Part shown: one piece after another, positions 8,859 through 18,350 of the stretch
Numbering within the stretch: position 1 is the stretch's first letter
Layout of the letters: each line of letters starts with the position of its first letter
Origin: Paraburkholderia panacisoli
GTDB taxonomy: Bacteria > Pseudomonadota > Gammaproteobacteria > Burkholderiales > Burkholderiaceae
Assembly (NCBI RefSeq): GCF_008369935.1
Contig: NZ_VTUZ01000001.1
Span: forward strand, 486,925-550,924
Direction: 5' to 3'
DNA length: 64,000 nt
Translations under genes and position numbers: made by a program
Notes under the pieces: model-generated
What the model saw: the letters and a program-made list of their open reading frames with translations, nothing else
Told to the model about the DNA's origin: nothing
The model's database searches: none

Positions 8859-9748
8859 TTAACAAAATGAACGAAGGGGCTGTTTACTCTCGATGAATCC
8901 TGTTAACCTTTTCATTGTTTCGACGACGAAAAGGACATGGCTAAACCCATACTCGACGACGAACTTTGGGCACTCATCGAACCGTTGCTGCCCCCTCCCA
9001 AACCAAGGCGAAGCCGTTATCCGGGGCGCAAGCCGCTCGATGATCGTGCGCTGCTCACGGGCATCCTGTTCATCCTGCAGACGGGCCTGCGCTGGGACCT
9101 GCTGCCGCGCGAGATGGGCTGCGGCAGCGGCATGAGTTGCTGGCGCCGTCTGCGGGACTGGCAGGCGGCCGGCGTCTGGGACCGACTGCATGAAGTTCTG
9201 CTCGCAAAGCTGCGCGCGGCTGACCAGATTGACTGGTCCCGTGTCGCCGTCGACTCCTCCTCGATCCGCGCAGTGGGTGCAGGTCAAAAACGGGACCGAA
9301 TCCCACGGACCGCGCGCGACCCGGTTCAAAACACCATCTCATCACCGAAGCGCAGGGCATCCCGCTCGCGGTAATCCTCACTGGCGCCAATCGTAACGAT
9401 GTTACCCAGCTTCACCCACTGGTTGGCGCCATCCCGCCCATTGCTGGCAAGCGCGGCCGGCCTCTTTCGAAGCCCCGCGTTGTTCAGGGCGACCGGGGCT
9501 ACGATCATGACAAATACCGCCGTCCACTACACGAAGCCGGCATCGTGACTGAAATCGCCCGACGCGGCGAGCCACACGGCAGCGGACTGGGCAAAACACG
9601 CTGGGTTGTCGAGCGCATCATTTCATGGCTCCACAACTTTCGACGACTGCGCATCCGCTTCGAACGTCTCGCATTCATCCATGAAGCCTTCATGAAAATC
9701 GCCTGCTGCATCATCTGCTGGCGAAAATTGCAGAACTCATTTTGTTAA
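8859..9748 (+). mobile_element. IS5-family insertion sequence (IS427-like group)
   Basis: An 890-bp element with terminal inverted repeats beginning TTAACAAAATGA (8859-8870) and ending TCATTTTGTTAA (9737-9748). It carries one transposase read through a -1 frameshift. It interrupts the island integrase. A clean target duplication is not obvious beyond the TTAA at each tip. Confidence 0.85.
8937..9748 (+). CDS. IS5-family transposase, expressed by -1 frameshift
   Basis: Two overlapping frames encode one DDE transposase. The first (8937-9374) starts AKPILDDELWALIEPLLPPP, contains the helix-turn-helix domain, and reaches the first catalytic Asp in VAVDSSSIRAV. The second continues with TGPNPTDR, GANRNDVTQL, GDRGYDHDKYR and VVERIISWLHNFRRLRIRFER and ends in the right inverted repeat. 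Frames join at CAAAAAC (9285-9291): slipping back one base after the AAA codon joins K to TGPNP. Such slippage is established for IS427-group elements. The product is about 270 residues and looks intact, so the element may still be active. Confidence 0.85.
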
Positions 9749-10200
9749 CGCTTGTAAGTCCAGGACAGGCTGTATAAGGTCTTTGACCGAGACGGCCTTT
9801 ACGCTGCTGTCAATTCGGGCGGAGTCGTCACGTTCAGGCTTGACTACCATGGCCCGACTGATACAGCAGATTGCCGGCAGTCCGGAAGCGCACTGAATGT
9901 TCGGAGGGTGGAATCGCGCTCTGCAATGTTAGGCCGAGCGCGGCAAGACGGGCTTCAGGATGCATGGAGTGCTCGCACGAAAACAGAGGGATCAACATTG
10001 CCGCCGGAGAGAAGAAGCACAACGGTCTTCCCTTCGAAGTCGACCTTGCGCCGAAGCACCGCAGCCAGGGGCATCGCCGGCAGGTTCCAGGACAAGCTTC
10101 AGGCAGCGATAGGCCATTGCCATCGCGTTGAACACTTCCTCATTGGCCATTCGATTCGAACACCTTTGATAGCGAGACGTTCTCGATCGAAAACATCAAT

Positions 10201-11160
10201 GTCGAGCCTTACGCGCGCTCGATCAAGAAATGGAGGATTGCGAAGTAGATTTGTTGACTGGGTCCTGGTTTTCGTATCGTGTCGTCCAAACAGTGGGCGT
10301 TCGTGCGTCGCGCGTGAAAGCTCTGCTGTTGGTGTCTACGGGGAATTCATGATCTGAGTGGGTTCCGGCTGCGGTTTCAGCCGGTGGATGCACCCGTTCG
10401 AACGAATACGCTTTCTGGTGTATTGCTGGAGAGCGCTGATGACGCTACGCGAACGGGGAAATCAGGGCGGTGGCCTACGAAGCTGCCGTGTGGGGATAAG
10501 GGCTTGGATCAAACCGGATGCTGTCGGTTGTGGTTGGCCGGTTCAAACGCTCAGAAGAGGCTGGAAGAGTTCTGCTACGCAATCGGAAACCCCCGTACGC
10601 CTTCACCACGCTTGTCAGGAAGAGCACTAGCGGATTCCGGGTGTCCTAGAAGATAACGTTATAAGTAGAAGAAAACTTATCACAATAGAATGATTGAAAT
10701 TCACATTTCCCGAATAAAGTCCATTCGCTCGCGCAACTAATTTTGTTAGTATCGCCCCTCTTGTCATACCGTACCTGACGTCCCCGGATATGCGCCAGAG
10801 AGAGTCTTGAGGCTTGTGGGCCGTGAGCTCCACCCCGGATATGAGACTGATTGTAGGAGCACGGGATGTGCGATCAGGCTGGCCCGCGAAAGACTAGGGT
10901 CAATCCGATTCTGGAGGAGCAATCCACGACCTAGGCAGATTTCGATACTATACGTTGGGTGTGCGCGCTCGTTGGCGGCGCCTGCCTCGACGCGGACGAC
11001 TTCGTGCCGATCGTCACATCGATTTCGAAATGCGTAGCACCGCAGCGGGTGGACGGCGACGCGATGTATCCAGGCTGCTGATCCATCAGTACGCCCCGGC
11101 TTGTCGCCCGTCGAATTGCCGGGGCACCATCAAGGTCAACAAGCAGCGTGGGGATGACTC
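10201..11160. other. Decayed island DNA without a supported gene
   Basis: No reading frame here has a recognisable product or convincing start. One stretch at 10371-10392 resembles the terminal repeat of the IS30 element found at 58 kb (GCGG-TTCA-CCGGTGGATGCA, with two internal differences) and may be a worn IS end. Confidence 0.5.
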
Positions 11161-12612
11161 ATGAAACTCCAGTGTTCAGCTTTATTCCAGCAATCAGCCT
11201 ACGTCGCTGGCTCGTGGGTTGATGACACGGACCTTTCCAGGATTCCAGTCACGAATCCGGCAACAGGGGAAGTGCTAGGCTCCGTACCGCAAGTCACCGA
11301 GGAACACCTGCAAGTGGCTATTTCATCCAGTGCGGCCGCGTTTCAGGAGTGGCGTGACTGGAGCAGCCGTGAACGCGCCTCCGTGCTGAAGGAGTGGGCG
11401 TCACTGGTCCTGGCTCATCGCGAGGACCTGGCAATGATCCTGTGTCTGGAACAGGGCAAGCCCCTGCACGAAGCCCGCGCGGAGATTTCACAAGCCGCGA
11501 ACTACCTTGAGTGGTTTGGCGAAGAAGCGCGCCGAATCTACGGTGACAACATTCCTGCGCCGCGTCGCAATCAGCGTATCCGGGTGCTGCATCAGCCCAT
11601 CGGAGTTTGCGGCGCGCTCACTTCCTGGACGTTCCCGTCGTCGATGGTAGCGAGACGATTGGGTGCGGCACTCGCTGCAGGCTGCAGCGTAGTACATCAT
11701 CCTGACCCAAAGACGCCATTCTCGGCGCTTGCGCTGTGCCTGCTTGGCGAAAGCGCGGGTTTGCCCAGAGGTGTGCTATCGGTACTCACAGGTGCAGGCG
11801 ATTCAATCGGGCTCGCGCTCGCGTCAAGCCCGGCCGTCAGAAAAGTCTCTTTTACCGGGACCGTTGAAGATGGCAAGCGTTTGATGGCCATGTGCGCTTC
11901 CACGGTCAAGAAAGTGTCGCTTGAGTTGGGGGCGAACTGTGCGTTCATTGTGTTTAACGACGCTGACGTCGATCTGGCTGTCAAAGGAGCACTAGATGCG
12001 CGTTTTAGACACTCAGGCCAGGCAGCCATGTGCGCGAATCGGTTCTTCGTACACGAAGATGTCTATGAAAGCTTCGTCTCTAAACTGGTGTCCAGAGTGG
12101 CTGCGTTGAAAGTGCGTGACGGCCTCTCCGAAGGTGCTCAGATCGGCCCACTCATTAACGATGACGCAGTGACACGCGCCGAGAATCTTGTGAACGACGC
12201 GGTGCAGTCGGGCGCTTTGATTTTGACTGGCGGGTCGCGTTTGTCTCCAGGATCTAACTTTTTCCGACCAACTGTCCTGACGAATGTTGAGCCAGAGATG
12301 AGCGTTTGCGGCGACGAAGTTTTGGCTCCGATTGCAAATGTGCTGCGTTTTACCGACGAGGCGCAAGTGATCGACCTGGCAAACAATACGCGGACCGGCC
12401 TTGCCGCCTATTTCTATACCTCGGATATTAGCCGCGCCTTCCGTGTGATGGAGGCTCTCGAGACCGGTGTTGTTGGCGTCAACGATAGCCTTGTGTTTAA
12501 CGAGGTAGCACCGTTTGGTGGCATTAAGGAATCAGGCATGGGTCGCGAGGGAGCTCATTCCGGAGTCGAGGCATATCTCGAAGCGAAATACGTTTGCTTC
12601 GGAAATCTTTGA
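11161..12612 (+). CDS. Aldehyde dehydrogenase family protein lacking catalytic residues
   Basis: A full-length 483-residue homologue of NAD(P)-dependent succinate-semialdehyde dehydrogenases (GabD type). The Rossmann and catalytic regions align throughout, including LEQGKPLHEARAEI, SFTGTVEDGKRL and APFGGIKESGMGREG. The key residues are changed. The oxyanion Asn of the PWNFP motif is Thr157 (SWTFP), the cofactor-binding Lys is His180 (VVHHPD), and the catalytic Cys of GQTCVC is Ala289 (GQAAMC); the second Cys, 291, remains. The general-base Glu255 (LELG) is kept. A normal dehydrogenase reaction should be impossible. The frame is open from end to end, so this may be a pseudoenzyme kept for binding rather than a decaying gene. 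leuA and ilvE copies lie downstream. Confidence 0.8.
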   Translation: MKLQCSALFQQSAYVAGSWVDDTDLSRIPVTNPATGEVLGSVPQVTEEHLQVAISSSAAAFQEWRDWSSRERASVLKEWASLVLAHREDLAMILCLEQGKPLHEARAEISQAANYLEWFGEEARRIYGDNIPAPRRNQRIRVLHQPIGVCGALTSWTFPSSMVARRLGAALAAGCSVVHHPDPKTPFSALALCLLGESAGLPRGVLSVLTGAGDSIGLALASSPAVRKVSFTGTVEDGKRLMAMCASTVKKVSLELGANCAFIVFNDADVDLAVKGALDARFRHSGQAAMCANRFFVHEDVYESFVSKLVSRVAALKVRDGLSEGAQIGPLINDDAVTRAENLVNDAVQSGALILTGGSRLSPGSNFFRPTVLTNVEPEMSVCGDEVLAPIANVLRFTDEAQVIDLANNTRTGLAAYFYTSDISRAFRVMEALETGVVGVNDSLVFNEVAPFGGIKESGMGREGAHSGVEAYLEAKYVCFGNL

Positions 12613-13440
12613 GCTACTTGTCAACGCGTGAGCCGGAGCGAGCGACTGAGGGAGTCTGTTCGTGCCGCTCGGCGAGGAGGCGGGTCGACGCGATGAGCGG
12701 GACCCAGTCTTCCAGGCCGATTGTTATCAACGTGAGCTTGCCCCGAGCATTGGAATCGCAGTATCGCCAGGCGGGGGGAAGCCGACGTTGCGTGAGACAC
12801 GGATCACCGTGTCCGTGCGCCTCTCGCAATATTGCGTCCTTTTGGAGTCATTGGCCGCGAGGGGCGACGTCGAACCCTGCTGAGATTACAAACAGGACTC
12901 CGGCCAAAGGCCAGATATAGGCTGCCAGCGAGAAGCAAAGCAACCACGCATTCTGTGGTGGATACGCGTTGAACGCCCAGAAAAGGCCAGTCACTGGCAG
13001 CATCAGCAGACACAGTGCCGACCGACGAAAAAAGCGGCGGCCCTTGCTTTCTCGAGCGTTTCAGCTTGCATGCCGGTCTCCATTGGGAAAGGCACTTGTG
13101 CCTGGAGTGGCACGGCGCGTAGTTCCCGAAAATGTGGTGAAATCCCTGGCGCCCATCCGCTCGATGCTCGACTCTGCTACAGGGAACGTCTCCACGTGTC
13201 AACCCGATTCGTCGGCGGTCGAATACTGACCGCGAACAGCCTTTCCCGCCAGCGCGGATGGGTAATTTGCAGTCGATTTCGCGCTACAGTATGTTGACGA
13301 TGCGCCCTGCAAGTGAACGTCAGCGAATACTCGAACGATGAGGGTCCGGTTCGGGCCAAGAGCAACTGTCGATGATTCTGGTACAGCCATTGCGCAGCGA
13401 GTGAAGCGAGCGATCGCTGATTGGATCGCGGCGGCGCTGT
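12613..13440. other. Non-coding or decayed stretch
   Basis: No intact gene is supported. On the minus strand, about 13040 to 12860, a frame encodes two strongly hydrophobic segments (LCLLMLPVTGLFWAFNAY and WLLCFSLAAYIWPLAGVLFV). It has no start in the same frame and may be the end of a lost permease or a small membrane protein. Confidence 0.4.
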
Positions 13441-13449
13441 CGTGAATCG

Positions 13450-13674
13450 GCGTTCATGAAACCATCGCCGCATGCGTCAATGGCGAAACTGTACGCGATC
13501 GAAATCGCGAGGCAGATTTGCTCCGATGAGATCCAGATTCACGGAGGCTATGACTATCTGACTGATTTTGCGGTCGGCCGTTACGCGCGCGATGCGCGGG
13601 TGTGCAGATTGTGGTGGATCGTCGGGCCCGCGGCCGCACCGGTGGTCGGCTCACAGAAATCTGCCTTTGGCTAG
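13450..13674 (+). pseudogene. Acyl-CoA dehydrogenase C-terminal fragment
   Basis: The frame reads SMAKLYAIEIARQICSDEIQIHGGYDYLTDF, the conserved C-terminal helical region of acyl-CoA dehydrogenases. It then loses phase near RDARVCR, where the family normally continues with the YEGTS motif carrying the catalytic Glu. Only the last fifth of a gene of about 390 codons is present. It is unrelated in position to the intact acyl-CoA dehydrogenase at 31 kb and is evidence that this part of the island once carried another beta-oxidation gene. Confidence 0.75.
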
Positions 13675-13787
13675 TCAGTGAAGTTTGGCCGATGTACCCG
13701 AATTTGAGGCGTTTCGATCCACACCAGCTCGCGAGCAGGAATTCGAAGTAGCGGGTTGATCCCAGGTTCATCTGGAATATTGCTGGC

Positions 13788-13793
13788 TATAAT
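13788..13793 (+). promoter_or_regulatory. Putative -10 box upstream of leuA copy
   Basis: A perfect TATAAT lies 101 nt before the leuA-like start. No good -35 box is seen at 16-18 nt spacing, so it may need an activator or be fortuitous. Confidence 0.4.
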
Positions 13794-13893
13794 CGCGAAC
13801 GGTCGGGCGCTGTGATCCAGCGTTCCGGCAAGCAGGAAGGGCTACCCCCCATTCCCTGATCAACGCAGTGGCCGATCCCAACAGGAGACTGGC

Positions 13894-15078
13894 ATGGCAG
13901 AAAAACTCATCATTTTCGATACCACCTTGCGGGACGGAGAGCAGTCGCCCGGTGCGTCGATGACAAGAGAAGAAAAACTCCGCATCGCGAGGCAACTCGA
14001 GCGTATGCGGGTCGACGTGATCGAAGCGGGCTTCGCAGCGAGCTCCGAGGGCGATTTCCAGGCGGTGCGCGCAATCGCAAGCGAAGTGAAAGATAGCACT
14101 ATATGTTCTCTCGCACGCGCGAACGAGCGTGACATTTCACGTGCGGCTGAAGCTCTGCGGCCAGCCAGCCGTTTTCGTATCCATACCTTCCTTGCGACGT
14201 CGGCACTGCATATGGAGAAAAAGCTCCGTATGTCGCCCGACCAGGTGTACGAGCAGGCGCGTCGCGCAGTGCGTCAGGCGCGTAGTTTCACTGATGACGT
14301 CGAGTTCTCGCCAGAGGATGCTAGCCGCTCAGACATGGACTTTCTCTGCCGGGTGCTGGAAGGTGTCATTGCCGAAGGTGCGAGTACGATCAACGTACCC
14401 GATACGGTTGGTTACGCCATGCCAGACGGCTATGCAGCACTGATCCGCGAGCTTCGCGAGCGCATTCCAAATTCGGACCGGGCGGTTTTTTCGGTGCACT
14501 GCCATGATGATCTTGGCCTTGCTGTGGCGAACTCACTGGCTGCGGTCAAATCGGGTGGCGCAAGGCAGATCGAGTGTACGATCAACGGACTTGGCGAACG
14601 GGCAGGGAATACGGCGCTCGAGGAAGTCGTCATGGCAGTCAAGACCCGGCGAGATCACTTCGGCCTCGACGTGCGCGTCGATACGAGCCAGATTGTCGCG
14701 GCTTCACAGTTGGTCTCGGAGATTACCGGGTTTGCGGTGCAGCCCAACAAGGCGGTAGTTGGCGCTAACGCATTCGCTCATGCGTCCGGCATCCACCAGG
14801 ACGGTGTGCTCAAAGCGCGCGATACTTACGAAATCATGCGGGCGGAAGACGTAGGCTGGAGCGCGAACAAGATCGTGCTCGGGAAGCTTTCTGGTCGAAC
14901 TGCCTTCAAACAGCGACTGCGCGAACTGGGCGTCATGATGGACAGCGATGCGGAATTGAATGCAGCGTTCGCGCGCTTCAAGGCTCTCGCTGATCGGGAG
15001 GCCATCGTTTCCGATGGCGCGCTGGTTGCCCTGGCTCGGCAGGGCGAGGCCGTGAATTCCGGCAGCGCGCATCTATAG
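13894..15078 (+). CDS. leuA: 2-isopropylmalate synthase-like enzyme without regulatory domain
   Basis: It condenses acetyl-CoA with a 2-oxo acid, in leucine synthesis 2-oxoisovalerate to 2-isopropylmalate. The 394 residues carry the whole catalytic barrel: [15 protein letters not shown], the metal-binding [14 protein letters not shown] and NGLGERAGN, and the linker region [17 protein letters not shown]. They stop where the C-terminal leucine-sensing domain should begin; the common LeuA is about 510-570 residues. A good AGGAG site precedes the ATG. Loss of that domain removes feedback inhibition and also occurs in plant methylthioalkylmalate synthases that lengthen amino-acid chains. The aminotransferase gene follows after 88 nt. 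The gene name marks the family; the substrate is open. Confidence 0.85.
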   Translation: MAEKLIIFDTTLRDGEQSPGASMTREEKLRIARQLERMRVDVIEAGFAASSEGDFQAVRAIASEVKDSTICSLARANERDISRAAEALRPASRFRIHTFLATSALHMEKKLRMSPDQVYEQARRAVRQARSFTDDVEFSPEDASRSDMDFLCRVLEGVIAEGASTINVPDTVGYAMPDGYAALIRELRERIPNSDRAVFSVHCHDDLGLAVANSLAAVKSGGARQIECTINGLGERAGNTALEEVVMAVKTRRDHFGLDVRVDTSQIVAASQLVSEITGFAVQPNKAVVGANAFAHASGIHQDGVLKARDTYEIMRAEDVGWSANKIVLGKLSGRTAFKQRLRELGVMMDSDAELNAAFARFKALADREAIVSDGALVALARQGEAVNSGSAHL

Positions 15079-15166
15079 CGATCAGCGATTGAGGCTTTCA
15101 CGTCACAGACGGCCGGACTGCAGGAATGCTGCGGCCGCGTTATTTTCGTCATTGCTCGAAGAAACC

Positions 15167-16261
15167 ATGAATACTGAAACTACTGTGCAGTTTGTTATTT
15201 CTCCCAGCACGACACCTACCCCACATGATCAGATCACCGCGAGCATTGCCAACCCGGTATTTGGTCGCGTGTTCACCGATCACATGGCGACTGTTCGATG
15301 GACCAATACCCTTGGCTGGCACGACGCGAAAATTGAGGCGCGCCGGCCGTTTCAGATTGACCCCGCCTGCGCTGTCCTGCACTACGCGCAGGAGATTTTT
15401 GAGGGCATGAAAGCCTATCGCGGCGAAGATGGCTCGATTTCGCTTTTCCGGCCTTTCGAGAATGCCAGGCGGTTTCGCGCGTCGGCAGCGCGCATGTCCA
15501 TGGCCGAACTTCCCGAAGCGCTCTTTGTCGGCGCAGTGGATGCTCTCGTGAAAGTCGATCAGGACTGGGTTCCCGGGGGCGATGGCAGCCTGTACCTGCG
15601 GCCCTTCATGTTTGCATCCGAGAGTTTTCTCGGTGTGCGCTCGTCGAATGAGTACGTGTTCTGTGTTATCGCCTCGCCCGTGGGGCCGTATTTCAAGGCG
15701 GGCAAGTCGGCGGTCACCGTTTGGGTGTCCGACCAATACACTCGCGCGGCACCGGGTGGAACGGGCGCAGCCAAATGCGGCGGAAATTATGCCGCCAGCC
15801 TGATTGCGCAAACCGAGGCAGCAGCGAAAGGCTGCGACCAGGTCGTGTTTCTCGACGCCGCGGAACACAAATGGATCGAAGAGCTGGGTGGCATGAACGT
15901 GTTCTTCGTGATGGACGACGGCTCCCTGCGGACACCGCCGCTATCGGGCACCATCTTGCCCGGTATTACCCGTGCTTCCATTATTGATCTGGCCAGACAG
16001 GAGGGCATCACTGTCTCCGAAGAGCCTTATGCATTCGAAACGTGGCAAGCCGATGCAATTAGTGGTCGAGTCAAGGAGGCCTTCGCCTGTGGCACGGCAG
16101 CGGTTGTGACGGCCATCGGAGAGGTGCGTCACGCTGCGGGTGAGTTCAAGATCGGCCACGGCGGCGAAGGACCTGTCACGCAACGAATTCGCACTACGCT
16201 CACCGGTATTCAACGGGGCAAAATTGCCGACCCGTTTGGCTGGAGCCACCACGTTGCATGA
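15167..16261 (+). CDS. ilvE: Branched-chain amino acid aminotransferase
   Basis: A 364-residue fold-type IV PLP enzyme that interconverts branched-chain amino acids and their 2-oxo acids. Family marks include QEIFEGMKAYRGEDGSISLF, RPFMFASE, the PLP lysine in AAKCGGNYAASL, the phosphate/substrate loop IEELGGMNVFF and the SGTILPGITR motif. The length and GTGAAKCGGNYA pattern fit the longer eukaryote-like BCAT2 branch. It lies 88 nt after the LeuA-like gene, so the two probably act on the same 2-oxo acid: chain extension then transamination. The start at 15167 is where homology begins. Confidence 0.93.
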   Translation: MNTETTVQFVISPSTTPTPHDQITASIANPVFGRVFTDHMATVRWTNTLGWHDAKIEARRPFQIDPACAVLHYAQEIFEGMKAYRGEDGSISLFRPFENARRFRASAARMSMAELPEALFVGAVDALVKVDQDWVPGGDGSLYLRPFMFASESFLGVRSSNEYVFCVIASPVGPYFKAGKSAVTVWVSDQYTRAAPGGTGAAKCGGNYAASLIAQTEAAAKGCDQVVFLDAAEHKWIEELGGMNVFFVMDDGSLRTPPLSGTILPGITRASIIDLARQEGITVSEEPYAFETWQADAISGRVKEAFACGTAAVVTAIGEVRHAAGEFKIGHGGEGPVTQRIRTTLTGIQRGKIADPFGWSHHVA

Positions 16262-16489
16262 GCAATTTGCCGGGATTGTTTTGCGTGGGTACCGCTTGAT
16301 CAGGTCGACGATATCTCGCAGCCTTGATGAGATCCACGCACCCCGTCCTTAGCAAAATTGCGGCTTGCCACAAGTGGCAGCCGGCACGAAAAAGAGGTTT
16401 CAGGATGCTGGTTCAACCTATTTCGTCATCGCTTTGAGAAGCTTCGCAAACCGGTGTGTGGACTGCCTTACTGTAAAGCAGTTTATGGG
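16262..16489. other. Short gap between ilvE copy and IS110 relic
   Basis: No gene or clear signal is seen; some of it may be the non-coding tail of the IS110 relic. Confidence 0.4.
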
Positions 16490-16890
16490 TTACGCTGCCG
16501 CGCTTCGGGTCATATAGGATGCATCGCTGCTGAGCAGTGCCTGGATGATCCGCGCGTTCCTGTTGGCCAGTGCGACCGCCGCGCAGTTATGCCCGCGTCG
16601 AGCCATTAACTCTTGAAGCCAGATGCTCTGAGGATCAGTTTTCTTCGGTGCATAGCGCAGAACAGCCCGTGCCCCATGAATGAGCAAGTCCGCAAGTATG
16701 TATCGCCGCGTCGGCTGATGCCGTGCAGGTGTGGCCTGCCGCCAGTCGAATACGGGCGCGGTACGAGGCCAAGCCCGGCGGACAGATGCCGGCCGTTGCG
16801 AAATTGCCGTGCGTCGCCGACTGCGGCAACAACGGCCGTGGCGGTAATCGGCCCAATACCGTAAAACGAAGCAATGTTGTCACCGGACTA
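16490..16890 (-). pseudogene. IS110-family transposase, C-terminal relic
   Basis: Reading the minus strand, IASFYGIGPITATAVVAAVG, then GDARQFRNGRHLSAGLGLVP and YSTGG, then the segment ending LLIHGARAVLRYAPKKTD, QELMARRGHNCAAVALANRN, match the Tnp20 (C-terminal) domain of IS110 transposases. The pieces lie in more than one frame and the N-terminal RuvC-like half is missing. The relic abuts the ISKra4 relic, so one of the two probably inserted into or deleted the other. Confidence 0.75.
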
Positions 16891-16929
16891 TGCCCATGCG
16901 CGCAGGGGTTTCGCCATTGAATGGGAGCG

Positions 16930-18171
16930 TTAAAAACCATGGGGTTGTAACTCCGATGCCAACCCGAACTGCTCCAGTAACTCGGCAGCTTCGCGCGACA
17001 ATGGTTTCCTTGGTGGCTCGTATCTCGCAAGTCGTTCAACAAGGTCACCGTTGATCACAGCGCATCGGACCTGGGCAAGCAGATGAGCTCCGATCGGAGA
17101 CCAGCGCATTTGTTGACGCTTGCACATGCGCTGATTGAGTACCTGATTGACTGCAGACTCGGCCGTGGCGGTCGAGATAGGTTTGCCGCAACGATGTCGC
17201 GCGCCGTAGTTCATCGTCGACCCGCCATTCGCTTCGACGTATTCAACAAGCTCTCGAGTCCGGTAGTCAAGCTGCGCCAGACTCTCTGCAATGCCCGGCG
17301 TTTCAGGCACGATCACCCGACAGAGAATCAGGATGCTCTGCATCCGGGTTTTCGCCTTCTCGAGCTTCGCGTGCCAGAAGCACCAGCGCAGCTTGTCAAC
17401 ACGGGAGATCAGCACACGTCGGGCCGCCTTTTCCGTTTCCGTCCGCGCCCGCATGCCCTTGATGATCTGCTCGAGGTACCTCACCCTCATTGATATATGG
17501 AACCAGTTCAGGACAGGTGTAGCAGAAAACGGCAATCGGCAAGCGATTGACTGGAGGCCATTTGCACCATCGGTGATGACCGACAGTTTCGGTCGATCGC
17601 TTCCGGATGTGGCTTTTACAAGGGTGGTAAGCCGCTCCACAATATCCGGCAGCCTGTTTCTCACGAACGCGAATACGCGCGAAGTCTGGTCTTTGGCGCT
17701 CAGGCGCCCCGTTAGAACCTCAAAGCTCGAACATTCTGATTTGTGTCGCCCCCGAACGAATCCTCCGTCGATGGTCAGCGTCCACTCCGTATCTTCCTTC
17801 GTGGCGCGACATGCAACCGGCTGGACAGCCTCGACGCGCGCGCCAGCCCGTAGCGCGCTGTTCCGCACGGTCACATGGTTCAATGTCTCCCGCACAGGCA
17901 GGAACTCACGCATCATGGCGACTACCTGGCGATACGGCATCTGTGCCGAGAGCCTGGCCTCAAGCGACAGCAGTTCCGCGCTCGCCCGCTCGGGGACGAA
18001 TTCGGTCATCGGACTATACGGATACTTCATCTGGAAGGGCGTCTCGCACGGACAGCAAACGATCCGGGCACTGCGAAATGGCACGGTACCAAAGACCGTA
18101 TCCACCCTGCGAATCCGCCGGTCCTTGAGGTCGAGGAAACGGTGACAGCGGGTACAGACGCGTCGCAGCAT
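16930..18171 (-). pseudogene. ISKra4-family transposase lacking its N-terminal segment
   Basis: The 413 codons read as an ISKra4-type transposase from the zinc-ribbon-like CTRCHRFLDL through DTVFGTVPFRSAR, LTIDGGFVRGRH, VITDGANGLQ, LNWFHISMRVRYLEQIIKGM to the C-terminal MRWSPIGAHLLAQVRCAVING. The N-terminal 50-60 residues that normally precede the Cys pair (the SLAEGK...LQ segment) are not upstream on this strand. A matching piece lies immediately next to it on the opposite strand. I infer a small inversion that disabled the gene. No convincing inverted repeats were found around it. Confidence 0.75.
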
Positions 18172-18185
18172 GCAGACCTACGTTC

Positions 18186-18340
18186 GAAATCTGTGAGCTC
18201 GAACGTCCCTATCGCCAACTTGAACCGGAGAAGATCGGCCCGTCGCTGGCCGAAGGGAAAGATGTGCTGCACAGGCTTCAGAGGATTGTGGTGGCAGCAC
18301 AATCTGAAGAGGATCTTTATCCGTCAGGGGCCGCCCTCCT
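18186..18340 (+). pseudogene. ISKra4 transposase N-terminal fragment in opposite orientation
   Basis: Plus-strand reading ICELERPYRQLEPEKIGPSL, AEGKDVLHRLQRIVVAAQ matches the N-terminal helical segment of ISKra4 transposases that should precede the CxxC pair. Flipping this fragment in place would put it directly upstream of the minus-strand frame starting at 18171, in the right order. It runs into the downstream end of the aldolase gene. Confidence 0.6.
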
Positions 18341-18350
18341 GAAAGTCGCT

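Larger units (their letters stand above)
8794..10200 (+). pseudogene. Phage/P4-type tyrosine integrase, split by IS5 and frameshifted
   Basis: The N-terminal reading frame before the IS (LTPVLTETKLWNLKSS) and the frame just after it (RLYKVFDRDGLYAAV, VVTFRL) are the two halves of the DUF4102-like N-terminal domain of P4-type integrases. The IS5 element (8859-9748) lies between them. Beyond about 9850 similarity continues only weakly and in changing frames, for example GGIALCNVRP, and no catalytic His-x-x-Arg or Tyr segment is recognisable. The gene therefore lost its catalytic domain as well. It lies just inside the guaA attachment core, in the place and direction expected for the island's own integrase. 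Confidence 0.75.

Noticed and set aside
10800..11160. Riboswitch or leader RNA before the aldehyde dehydrogenase
   Set aside because: No recognisable aptamer pattern or terminator/antiterminator pair could be made out by eye.
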